From: JAHBNG01 sp039028975
GTDB taxonomy: Bacteria; Chloroflexota; Anaerolineae; Caldilineales; Caldilineaceae
Direction of reading: 5' to 3'
Length of the DNA stretch: 64,000 bases
Assembly (NCBI GenBank): GCA_039028975.1
Contig: JBCCHB010000006.1
Location: 115,117 to 179,116, forward strand
In this document: one piece after another, positions 20,701 through 27,993 of the stretch
How the letters are laid out: each line of letters begins with the position of its first letter
Position numbering within the stretch: the stretch's first letter is position 1
The notes under the pieces: model-generated
The model's input: the letters and a program-made list of their open reading frames with translations, nothing else
What the model was told of the DNA's origin: nothing
The model's database searches: none
Made by a program: the position numbers and the translations under genes

Positions 20701-23700
20701 TGAGCAGTCGTGCTTTAAACAATATGGTGTCTACCTCATCACCGGTGGTGCAGGCGGAATTGGACGCACGGTGGCTCAATACCTGCTGAAATCGTACGAT
20801 GCCACCGTGATTCTGACAGGACGATCAGCGTTGGATCCGCAACGAGAGGTGTTGCTGCAAGCCTTGGCACCCCAAAACAGTGGGGCACAAGACGGTAGAG
20901 TCCACTACATCCAGGCTGATGTTACGGACCGCAGCCAGATGCGGAGGGTTATCGCTGAGATCAAGACGTCCTTCGGCCCGTTGACTGGTCTCATCCATGC
21001 AGCGGGTAGTGTTGAGGGGGGGCTACTGGAGAAGCGAGACAAAGCCTCACTTGACAGGGTGCTTGCCCCCAAAATGAGTGGCGTCTTAACCCTGGACGAG
21101 GTCACCAAAGATGAAGAGCTTGAGTGTTTCATCCTCTTTTCGTCAACCAGCGCTGTTCTTGGTTTAGGAGGTTGTGCCGACTATGCCAGCGGGAATCGCT
21201 TTTTGGATGAGTATGCCCACTTGCGCAACCGGTTAAGGACTCAAGGGTTACGCTCAGGCCGTACCCTTTCCATCAACTGGACTTTGTGGCAAGAGAGCGG
21301 CATCGCAGCCGGTAGCCAGCCCAGCCAGGGGTTGACAGATGAAGAGGGGCTGGCGGCCTTAGAGTACTGTTGTCAATCTGCTTTAGCTCAAGTTATCGTT
21401 GCCAAGAAGGATGATTCGTTTGTCCAGTTTATCACCCCATCCAGGGACGTTAGGGATGACGGCCAAACCGAAAATAGTCCCAGCCCAGTGGCAAACTATT
21501 ATGATGCATACGATGAGCAGGAGAATCTAGCCTTACCCCAAGAATTTTTCCTCAACTATGCGCCCTTCCCAGAGCCATTAGCCGGATTTTCTTGGGTAAA
21601 GCTCTTTGGGGGGGAGCGAAACGCTGCCTATGAGCAAATCATCAGAGAAAAGCATCGTGAGATGAGAAATGTGATGTTTCGAGATGTCGACTTTGCCCGG
21701 ACCAAGCGAGCTTTGGATATCGGTTGTGGCTATGGTTCTGACTTGATCTGGTTTGCCAAACAGCATCCACATCTACGCTTGGATGGCTATACAATTTCGC
21801 CCAAACAAGCTGATATCTGTTTAGAGAAGATCGAACAGGAGAATGTGCAACCACAGGTTCAGGTCTACTGCCGAGACAGCAGCCAGAATGCATTTCCAAG
21901 CCACTACGATCTCATCTTTGGGCTAGAGGTTATGGTCCATATTCAAGACAAATCAGCGCTCTTTAGAAATATTGCTCAGCACCTAAACGAAGAAGGAACC
22001 CTCATCATTGCCGACTTTGTTTCCAACCTCAGAACCGAAATTGAAGATAGTGAGATAGGCACCTACACCCCGACCAAAGAGCAGTGGGCAGCGCTATTTT
22101 CAGAGCATCACTTAGAGTTGCGAAAGAGCATAGATGTAAGTCAGGAGATTGCTAACTTCCTCTATGACGCAAACTTTGAGCAGAACCAGCGCGTCAAGGC
22201 CGAGTACTACGAGAATTCCCTCACTAGGCGCTATCATGAGATGTACAACAATCTCCATACTTCCCTAGGCGAGGGGCTAGTCAGCTATGTCTTGATGACT
22301 GCACGAAAAGTGGAACCTCGTGCCACTGCAAAGCTGGAGGCTATCAATCATCAACGCCTGATGGCACCGTTACCCTATCGCCATGTCATCCAGAATAATC
22401 CTGCGTTGGTCGTCGACAGTCAGGGAATTTTTGAGGATGCTGGTCGGCTAAAACACCAGCAGGATGACCTTTCGGCTGAACAAGAAGCCCAGCATTTGCC
22501 CAATGAGAATTCGGTCCGTACATTTGACGACCATGAACTAGGCAAAATAGTGCAAGACGAGGTCCGTAACGTTCTAAAATATGAAGCATCCGAAATAGAT
22601 GGTCAGATGTCTTTTGAGGAACTGGGTGTTGACTCTATCAGTGCTGTCAAAATTATCGAAGCCCTCAACACAAGATTAGATTTATATCTCAAGCCGACTG
22701 TTCTGTTTAGTTATCCCGCTCTCGACGTGCTGACGAATCATATCATTGAGCACTACGGCGAAGCGCTGAAGCACAGGTATACCTCGCTGCCTGAATCTTC
22801 AGAAAGTCGTCGAGAAAATAGAGCATATCTACCCAGCACGAACAAAGGCTCACTAGACCAAACTCAACTAGACAGAATTCAATCAGGTGAAAGTCAACTA
22901 AGGGAAAGTCAACTAAGTGAAAGTCAACTACAGCCAACAGAAAATGGCCTACAGCGCACAGATTCAACGCAGCGCGACAGCGTGGCTCAGAAATCCCGCG
23001 CAATTCCATTACGAGATATCGCGATTATTGGGATGTCTGGTCGATTTCCCAAGGCCCAAAATCTCGATGAATTTTGGAACAACCTGAGAGAGGGTATCGA
23101 TTGTGTTGAAGAGGTCCCAGCCCATCGGTGGGTGCTTGATGACTATTATGACCCAGATCCAGCAGCGCCCAATAAGAGCTATAGTAAGTGGGCTGGTCTT
23201 TTAGATGGTATTGACCAGTTTGATCCCTTGTTCTTCAACATATCCCCCAAGGAAGCCGTGCTCATGGACCCCCAACAGCGGCTCTTCTTACAGGAAGCTT
23301 GGCATGCAGTAGAGGATGCAGGCTATACAAAGCAAGATCTATCGGGCTCCCCGTGTGGCGTCTTTGTGGGCGTAGAAACAGGTGACTATGCCTATTTGGC
23401 CCAAGACCTGCCCGCGGACAGCTTCTCGGCCACAGCCTATGCGCCTGCAATCTTAGCTGCGCGCATCTCCTACTTTCTAGACTTGAAGGGACCAAACTTG
23501 GTCATCGACACGTCCTGCTCATCATCTTTGGTTGCGGTACATCAAGCATGCCAAAGTATTCTCAGCGGCGAGAGTGAAATGGCTCTGGCTGGGGGCGTCC
23601 ATCTTTTGGCGACCCCTCGCGCGCAAGTCCTTTGCAGCAAAAACGGCATGTTGGCCCCCGATGGTCGCTGCAAACCCTTCGATGATCAGGCAAACGGCAT

Positions 23701-26700
23701 TGCGCTGGGTGAAGGTGTTGGTGTTGTGATACTGAAGCCATTGGCGAATGCCATCAACGACGGAGACCATATTTATGGTGTCATCAAAGGAAGTGGTATC
23801 AATCAAGACGGGTTAACGAAGGGCATTACCGCACCGAGTGCTCTCTCTCAACGCGAGTTAGAGACCCAGGTCTACGCCAAGGCAGGCATCAATCCCGATA
23901 CCATAACCCTGGTCGAAGCCCACGGTACCGGGACTAAATTGGGGGATCCCATCGAGATCCATGCGCTGACAGAAGCCTTCCAAGCCCATACAAGCCGCAA
24001 AGGGTATTGTGCGCTAGGATCGGTAAAGAGCAATATCGGCCATACCTCAACGGCAGCCGGCGTTGCTGGCTTGATCAAAGTTCTTCTCGCTTTAAAACAT
24101 CAGCAGATTCCACCTGCTTTGCATTATGAAACCCCGAACAGCCATGTAAGCCTGGCAGAGACGCCCTTTACCATCAATACGACGCTAAAAGCTTGGGCAA
24201 CCAAAGACAATCTGCCGCGACGTGCCGCAGTGAGCTCTTTTGGCTTCAGCGGCACCAATGCACATCTCGTTCTAGAAGAGTATCCTTCCGCAAACCCCGC
24301 GACTGACATCAACCCAGGAGATGGGGAAGCACCGCAAGTCATTGTGTTATCGGCCAGAGACGAGGAGCGACTGCGAGAATATGCCCACAAGCTACTCGTA
24401 TACTTGATCCAGACATCTACACCACAATCGACCAGCCTGGGGTTAAACAAACCAGCGGATATCCATACGCTTCAACAATTTCTATTCAAGATGGTCGCCG
24501 ATCTTCTGGGAATTGACGTGGCGGAAATCGAGACTGATCAGACTTTGGTAGAATGCGGTCTCGACGTAGTTGCGCTAAGTCACCTACAAAATACGCTAGA
24601 AGAACGATATAGCTGCGAATTGCCCGTTACCCAGACGATTGCCGAGATGTCCATTGATGAAGTAGCCCAATATCTCGCCCCCGAAATCTCGACGCGACCA
24701 GCCACCAGCCACCAGCTACCAGCTACCAGCCACCAGTACCCCCTCTTGGCCAACATCGCCTTCACATTACAGGTAGGACGAGAAGCAATGGAGGAGCGGC
24801 TAGCAGTCGCCGTATCGACGATTGAGGAGTTGATTGAACAGTTACAACAGTATTTGAACCAAGATAATCCCACAGACCGCATCTACCGAGGGAACATCAA
24901 AGAAAACCAGCAGAACTCGGCCCCCCTGATCGAGGGGGCAGCGGGTGATGCGTTCATCAAAGCTGTCGTGGATAACCAGGACTATGACAAGATAGCTCAA
25001 CTCTGGGTGTCAGGTGTTACAATAGATTGGCGACGGCTACACGAGCAGGGCAAACCGCAACGAATTTCTCTGCCTACCTATCCTTTTGCTCGGGAGCAAT
25101 ATTGGGTTTCGACGTCTAATGGGTTGCAAAACGGATCAACTTCGCCTAACGTAACTGCGCAGACGATTGTAGCCCAAAATGAAGCAGATCTTCTGTATGG
25201 TCGGCAGGAATGGCAGCATCGCCCCTTAGACGACGGGAACAATGCCCGACATGAAAAGCCACCAGCGACTACGCTCTTGCTGCTTGGGCTGGAAGTAGAT
25301 CAGGTCGAATCGCTTAGAGCAGACTTTGGTCAAGGGCAGGTGGTTGCTCTCTCCACGCCCGAAGCAGATGCCGCTGAATCAGTAACCCATCTACTTCAGT
25401 CGGGTTGGAAACACCTTAAGGCCATTGTTGCCAAAACGCCCAAAAAGGCCCATCAGATCGTCATAGTGATTGCAGAGAGTGTAGAGTCTTATCAATACGC
25501 CGCGCTCGCTGGTATGCTAAAAACAGCCCAAATAGAGCATCCCCATATTCGCTGTAAGGTGCTCATGGTCGCCGAGGCGGATAGAAAAATGTTGCGGTCT
25601 TATCTTAGACAGGAAGCGCTAGCTGACAGCTTCCAATCGGTAGAGGTACGCTATAGAGAACCTGGCGACAGAGAGGTCAGAACGCTAACTAAGATAAACC
25701 TGACTAGACACGCAGAGCGAAACTATCCCCAGGCGGGTTATCTCAAAGCTGGGGGCGTCTACTGGATCACGGGAGGGCTGGGCGGCCTAGGTCGCATCTT
25801 TGCCCATCATTTGCTTAACAGCGTCCAGACTAAGCATGAAGCGCCAATCACGCTGGTCCTGAGCGGGCGCTCGTCCTTAGGCGAAGCAGAACAAACGCAA
25901 TTAGCGGAATTGAACAATAGCGATGGCACCGTAGTTTATCTAGAAGCCGATGTGAGCAAACGGGCAGATGTCGAGCAGGCTGTCGCACACATTAAAGACA
26001 AATATGGACACCTCGATGGCATCATCCACAGCGCAGGCGTTCTGCGCGATAGCCTACTCGTCAACAAAACAGCAGCAGAGTTCGAAGCGGTTCTGGCCCC
26101 CAAAGTATCAGGTGCGCTCAATATCGATGCAGTTACCCAAGACGTGTCACTCGACTTTATGATCTTCTTTTCTTCTGTCGCTGGCGTGTTGGGCAATTTC
26201 GGCCAGGCCGACTATGCTGCGGCCAACGCATTTCTGGATAGCTTTGCCGACCGTCGTAATGCCTTGGTCCAAGAGCGCAAACGGTCAGGGCGAACCCTTG
26301 CCATCAACTGGCCGCTGTGGGAAGCAGGTGGAATGTCGGTGGATGCCGCAACGCTAGCACTGATGGCACGTCAAACGGGCATGGCTCCATTAACCGCCAC
26401 ATCTGGGCTTCAGGCATTTGAAGCAATCATGACATCGGACGAGCAGCAAATTTTGGTCGCCTATGGGAGGACCTCAAAGCTGGCAACTATGCTATTCGCA
26501 GAACCATCTCTGTGGAAAGCCTCTGACGCTACCCATTCCACCACTGCGCCCCAGCCGACAGTTCATCGAAACGGCAACACCAAGTGGCCGGCCGAGAGTC
26601 TAGCCCAAACAGTCCAAGCGGAACTGGCCACTGCTGTCTCTGAGCTATTGCAGGTTCAGGTCCAGGACATTCGCGGTGATGAGAGTCTAAGTGCCTATGG

Positions 26701-27919
26701 TTTTGACTCGATCACATTGACCCAGATGACCAACAAGCTCAATGCGACTTACGATTTATCATTAATGCCGACAATATTCTTTGAGAATGATACGTTGGCA
26801 TCGTTAAGCCATCATCTCGCTGCACACTATAGAGAGCAGCTAAGTGCTTATTATCTGGCACTTGCTGATGAAAACACGCCCCCCCCAACACCAACTGTTA
26901 GGAAAGGCTTGCGACCGAGTGTTGCCGAAAACGTAGACAGATACCATGATAGGCAGCCTAAGGAGCAGAACCAGAAGCAGAACGAGGATCAGCCAGAGCC
27001 AGGCACAATCTATGTTGAATACACCAAGAAGAGAGCCCCAGCCTACAGCGTTGTCGTTCCCATTCGCACAACTGGCGCTCATCCACCCCTCTTTTGTGTA
27101 CACCCATTGGTGGGCATGATCTACCCCTATTACGATCTGGCGGCGGCGATGAGCCTTGAACAACCCGTCTATGGTCTACAAGCGGTGGGGCTTGATCGAG
27201 AGCCGCATACCTCGATTGAAGAGATGGCCAGTTGTTATCTAAATGAGTTGCGTCAGATCCAGCCAACAGGACCCTATTTCTTGAGTGGTTGGTCTTTAGG
27301 CGGACTCATTGCTTATGAGATGGCCCAACAGCTTCAGCGTGGGAGTGAATCCGTCGCGTTGCTCGCTTTATTCGACATGGCGGCACCGATAGATGAACAG
27401 GATAGAGGGAGAACGACATCCGCCAAATTGCTAAGGAACAAAGCCACACGGAACGTCCGGCCCTATGTTCGGGACTACCTTCGCCTACGTGCGTCGTCGC
27501 AGGAAATCACCAGTCCATCAGTGATGTCGGCAAATAGTCAATCGAAGGGCGCTCAACCTAGCCATATAGCTACTGGTTGGCAGATGAGCAAGCTCGTTGC
27601 CAAAGAACTCTATTCACTTACGTCGGCACAATCACCGGTCCGGCGGATCTCAAAACTGGTGAATACGGGCCTACAAGCTATCTCGAACTACGAGCCTGAG
27701 CCCTACCCTGGACTAGTGACGCTGTTCCGGGCAGAGCAACAAGCCCGTTTGAATGATTCGGGCCAGGCATTGGGCTGGGAGTACTTTGCCCAACAGGGAG
27801 TTGAGGTGCATCAGGTGCCTGGGAGCCACCTCACGATAATGCAGAAACCGAACGTGGCTATCCTGGCCCAAAAGTTGCAGCGCTGTTTGGAAAACAATAC
27901 ACACTTAGGCTCCGCATAA
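14792..27919 (+). CDS. trans-AT polyketide synthase, terminal subunit (DH-ACP-KR-KS-KR-MT-ACP-KS-KR-ACP-TE)
   Basis: Last protein of the assembly line, 4375 residues. Domains by residue: DH about 14-283 (His23; the usual Gly of HxxxGxxxxP is Arg, and the second motif reads DGATL without the usual Gln/His, so activity is uncertain); ACP 367-447 (GLES, Ser399); KR 482-987; KS 1042-1473 (Cys1211); KR 1707-2217; methyltransferase 2230-2517 (DIGCGYGSD); ACP 2574-2657 (GVDS, Ser2615); KS 2742-3167 (Cys2909); serine-less ACP-like insert 3222-3300; KR 3460-3897; ACP 3935-4020 (GFDS, Ser3973); thioesterase 4083-4367 (GWSLGG, Ser4168, then LFD and GSH for Asp and His). The start ATG overlaps the upstream stop (ATGA), so translation is probably coupled. 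The N-terminal DH completes the KS at the end of the previous protein. KR motifs LRD/IQD in the first and third KR suggest D-hydroxyl (B-type); the second has VEG and may be A-type. No AT domain is present. Confidence 0.95.
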   Translation: MNDQNVLQFELVVAHDNFIVRDHQVHRVRIMPGVTLLDMTYRLGNKALGHSEFVLNRVLFKQPIATHESFDQKLRLTFTRQTEQVWQVQVQSQKIIAYEPLEQAWVDVMECSLSLSENQPVSQPLFDIPGFIASAAQQRDVDQSYATARATDIEHGPFMKTLGTVYQRNNERLAILHLGELAEKFRHKFYAHPAFLDGATLVGLLQHGHSENGTVPYIPFSIRQFALYHPFPQTIYVFTSSPGSTVDPARLPDLVACDLTIYDETGRIIAEFTDLTAKRIREARLINQLVGQTLPVEEGAKANPIESMLAVDRASIVGANEEVLPNLSLPTNGFGQNYLDKNSGSDGPTKDGRRNDGHRGTDTDEAITSYLQRQIAGILDTPDADISPDIPFYEIGLESINLLELTKDLETRYGLTLYPTLLFEYTTIAELAGYLSQAGAADEQSPNPLPDQPLPTGKDHPVANHLLAEPAVEEVKQSFEASFYQPQWREQPLPANLESGPGTKHTLLYCPNRNAIETLYRGRFENRSFPMHLQEMKNSGFQTELNIKAQLWHQMDVGASWLFVAPGQQAQQIDDNYYILEQENVNAWPNLIAALKKKNQIPSTVVFLSHLENSALDLAEGQVEGIESYLRHHLHVLVQIASSLIKAKIPQDVTLLYLYRTQDSLQACLDQAMLGFGKTLEQENPKFRFKAVELESDSTRKLLPLIRDESVGQVKGGSHIRYHLGRRQVQSFEPCVLKEDTNAKTAAPQLRNEGTYIITGGAGGIGLIVAEGLLRNYAANLVLVGRSPLNETNAQQIDYLKSLAFGSVCYQQADVTSLEDVSAVVTQTRNQFGKIHGMIHAAGVIQDALIPQKTFAQLGAVIEPKVQGTLYLDRLLAEDELDLFVLFSSTTAVFGNVGQADYGYANRFLDTFAAYRQRQVAQGARYGHTISINWPLWEHGGMRTTSAALNTLTKAGQTPLDDRTGWRLFEMAVNQEQFHQLVCLWQKRPEVTPTKARENGFQPATIPNATQEGIYDPHKGEFPTSSQTIPTTGRLSNDNSEDIAVIGLSGRYPMAETLEQFWENIKAGRHCIREIPPERWDYRLYDEPDSNFQDRENFGHIYSHWGGFIDDIDKFDPFFFNISPREAELMDPQERLFLETVWATVEDAGYSRATLAKVQEVGVFVGVMNAGYSQVRHGGATPAPTSYWSIANRVSYLFDWHGPSLAVDTACSSSLTAIHLACESIKRGECALAVAGGVNLIIHPSQYMRMSAMNMLAQDDKVKAFGAGADGFVDGEGVGAVLLKPLAQAQADGDPIYGVIKGSAMNASGRTSGYTVPNPQAQRSLIAKVLSQSGIEADTISYIEAHGTGTALGDPIEIKGLTQAFGSGNSADHSCSLGSVKSNIGHLESAAGIAGLTKVLLQMRHQQLVPSLHSETLNPHIDFEATPFVVQRQLTTWDRLIMCVDGEQRTVPRRAGLSSFGAGGSNVHLIVEEYGEEGLGSRDKEIGDWGQGVGNKQYLIVLSAKNEDRLQAYVNKLLFFLEESSKHSKTLPHATLALSEAIGCHLPDIAYTLQVGREPMSERLAVVVSSLEELRERLQRYQGQTKVEGLYRGNVKGNGLNPALLVGGEAGQAFIQTAIQNQELDRLAQLWVAGLDIEWTELYPGGLPNRISLPTYPFARRRCWIDRGEPSTGDRESNLPRTPVVQPEKIGANIPTNSLEMEIGPSVQLYQPTWHPRPLPSSAGQSETLTGPIFLFGHDNQEVAALNRLLMDEGGNTLERIIFVVQGEEFAIGLQHNSVQIDPDKAADYAALFNAFAPYPQGLSIIHRWGCRDEAVSPESLTEWLLSRSAPHQVQADMRDGLDSLFYLNQSLDEISLKGRTRLLVMADTYGEQALPHHTAMAGYLQSWRIQDPALMSRLVEVEQTGQRGSGAMAIAWQELCNLSDSEGGEVRYQDDGQRLALGFESVQLPDDRSSADFNGTTQETPKEISEQSCFKQYGVYLITGGAGGIGRTVAQYLLKSYDATVILTGRSALDPQREVLLQALAPQNSGAQDGRVHYIQADVTDRSQMRRVIAEIKTSFGPLTGLIHAAGSVEGGLLEKRDKASLDRVLAPKMSGVLTLDEVTKDEELECFILFSSTSAVLGLGGCADYASGNRFLDEYAHLRNRLRTQGLRSGRTLSINWTLWQESGIAAGSQPSQGLTDEEGLAALEYCCQSALAQVIVAKKDDSFVQFITPSRDVRDDGQTENSPSPVANYYDAYDEQENLALPQEFFLNYAPFPEPLAGFSWVKLFGGERNAAYEQIIREKHREMRNVMFRDVDFARTKRALDIGCGYGSDLIWFAKQHPHLRLDGYTISPKQADICLEKIEQENVQPQVQVYCRDSSQNAFPSHYDLIFGLEVMVHIQDKSALFRNIAQHLNEEGTLIIADFVSNLRTEIEDSEIGTYTPTKEQWAALFSEHHLELRKSIDVSQEIANFLYDANFEQNQRVKAEYYENSLTRRYHEMYNNLHTSLGEGLVSYVLMTARKVEPRATAKLEAINHQRLMAPLPYRHVIQNNPALVVDSQGIFEDAGRLKHQQDDLSAEQEAQHLPNENSVRTFDDHELGKIVQDEVRNVLKYEASEIDGQMSFEELGVDSISAVKIIEALNTRLDLYLKPTVLFSYPALDVLTNHIIEHYGEALKHRYTSLPESSESRRENRAYLPSTNKGSLDQTQLDRIQSGESQLRESQLSESQLQPTENGLQRTDSTQRDSVAQKSRAIPLRDIAIIGMSGRFPKAQNLDEFWNNLREGIDCVEEVPAHRWVLDDYYDPDPAAPNKSYSKWAGLLDGIDQFDPLFFNISPKEAVLMDPQQRLFLQEAWHAVEDAGYTKQDLSGSPCGVFVGVETGDYAYLAQDLPADSFSATAYAPAILAARISYFLDLKGPNLVIDTSCSSSLVAVHQACQSILSGESEMALAGGVHLLATPRAQVLCSKNGMLAPDGRCKPFDDQANGIALGEGVGVVILKPLANAINDGDHIYGVIKGSGINQDGLTKGITAPSALSQRELETQVYAKAGINPDTITLVEAHGTGTKLGDPIEIHALTEAFQAHTSRKGYCALGSVKSNIGHTSTAAGVAGLIKVLLALKHQQIPPALHYETPNSHVSLAETPFTINTTLKAWATKDNLPRRAAVSSFGFSGTNAHLVLEEYPSANPATDINPGDGEAPQVIVLSARDEERLREYAHKLLVYLIQTSTPQSTSLGLNKPADIHTLQQFLFKMVADLLGIDVAEIETDQTLVECGLDVVALSHLQNTLEERYSCELPVTQTIAEMSIDEVAQYLAPEISTRPATSHQLPATSHQYPLLANIAFTLQVGREAMEERLAVAVSTIEELIEQLQQYLNQDNPTDRIYRGNIKENQQNSAPLIEGAAGDAFIKAVVDNQDYDKIAQLWVSGVTIDWRRLHEQGKPQRISLPTYPFAREQYWVSTSNGLQNGSTSPNVTAQTIVAQNEADLLYGRQEWQHRPLDDGNNARHEKPPATTLLLLGLEVDQVESLRADFGQGQVVALSTPEADAAESVTHLLQSGWKHLKAIVAKTPKKAHQIVIVIAESVESYQYAALAGMLKTAQIEHPHIRCKVLMVAEADRKMLRSYLRQEALADSFQSVEVRYREPGDREVRTLTKINLTRHAERNYPQAGYLKAGGVYWITGGLGGLGRIFAHHLLNSVQTKHEAPITLVLSGRSSLGEAEQTQLAELNNSDGTVVYLEADVSKRADVEQAVAHIKDKYGHLDGIIHSAGVLRDSLLVNKTAAEFEAVLAPKVSGALNIDAVTQDVSLDFMIFFSSVAGVLGNFGQADYAAANAFLDSFADRRNALVQERKRSGRTLAINWPLWEAGGMSVDAATLALMARQTGMAPLTATSGLQAFEAIMTSDEQQILVAYGRTSKLATMLFAEPSLWKASDATHSTTAPQPTVHRNGNTKWPAESLAQTVQAELATAVSELLQVQVQDIRGDESLSAYGFDSITLTQMTNKLNATYDLSLMPTIFFENDTLASLSHHLAAHYREQLSAYYLALADENTPPPTPTVRKGLRPSVAENVDRYHDRQPKEQNQKQNEDQPEPGTIYVEYTKKRAPAYSVVVPIRTTGAHPPLFCVHPLVGMIYPYYDLAAAMSLEQPVYGLQAVGLDREPHTSIEEMASCYLNELRQIQPTGPYFLSGWSLGGLIAYEMAQQLQRGSESVALLALFDMAAPIDEQDRGRTTSAKLLRNKATRNVRPYVRDYLRLRASSQEITSPSVMSANSQSKGAQPSHIATGWQMSKLVAKELYSLTSAQSPVRRISKLVNTGLQAISNYEPEPYPGLVTLFRAEQQARLNDSGQALGWEYFAQQGVEVHQVPGSHLTIMQKPNVAILAQKLQRCLENNTHLGSA
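16361..16418 (+). repeat. Perfect 18-bp inverted repeat inside the PKS coding sequence
   Basis: TTTGAAAACCGGAGTTTT at 16361-16378 is exactly reversed and complemented at 16401-16418, with a 22-base loop. It lies in the N-terminal structural half of the KR that follows the GLES carrier domain, and stays in frame. Confidence 0.85.
22887..22931 (+). repeat. Three 15-bp tandem units between ACP and KS
   Basis: Units at 22887-22901, 22902-22916 and 22917-22931 (consensus GTGAAAGTCAACTAA) encode repeated ESQL(S/R) pentapeptides in the disordered linker between the second ACP and the last KS of the terminal PKS. The 15-base length keeps the frame. Confidence 0.85.
24455..24690 (+). other. Second serine-less carrier-protein-like insert in KS flanking region
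   Basis: Same position and same kind of sequence as the insert at 9035-9280, here in the last KS of the second PKS: GIDVAEIETDQ, then CGLDVVA and LEERYS. The modification Ser is Val (codon 24566-24568). The two inserts are clearly related to each other and to the true ACPs of this line. Confidence 0.75.
24697..24738 (+). repeat. ACCAGC-type tandem repeat read in frame
   Basis: Imperfect ACCAGCC/ACCAGCT heptamer-like repeats encode the peptide PATSHQLPATSHQ, right after the second serine-less carrier-like insert and before the NIAFTLQVGRE half of the KS flanking region. Confidence 0.7.
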
Positions 27920-27942
27920 ATTAATATTTTTGTCTGGGTTAG

Positions 27943-27962
27943 CAGTGTTCATTTATCACGAC
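27943..27962 (+). repeat. 20-bp dispersed repeat, copy A
   Basis: CAGTGTTCATTTATCACGAC, 24 bp after the PKS stop. Its exact reverse complement is at 38799-38818; with one mismatch the match extends to 23 of 24 bases (to 27966). Confidence 0.8.
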
Positions 27963-27993
27963 GGCCAGTATAGACTGAACTATGGAGATCAAC

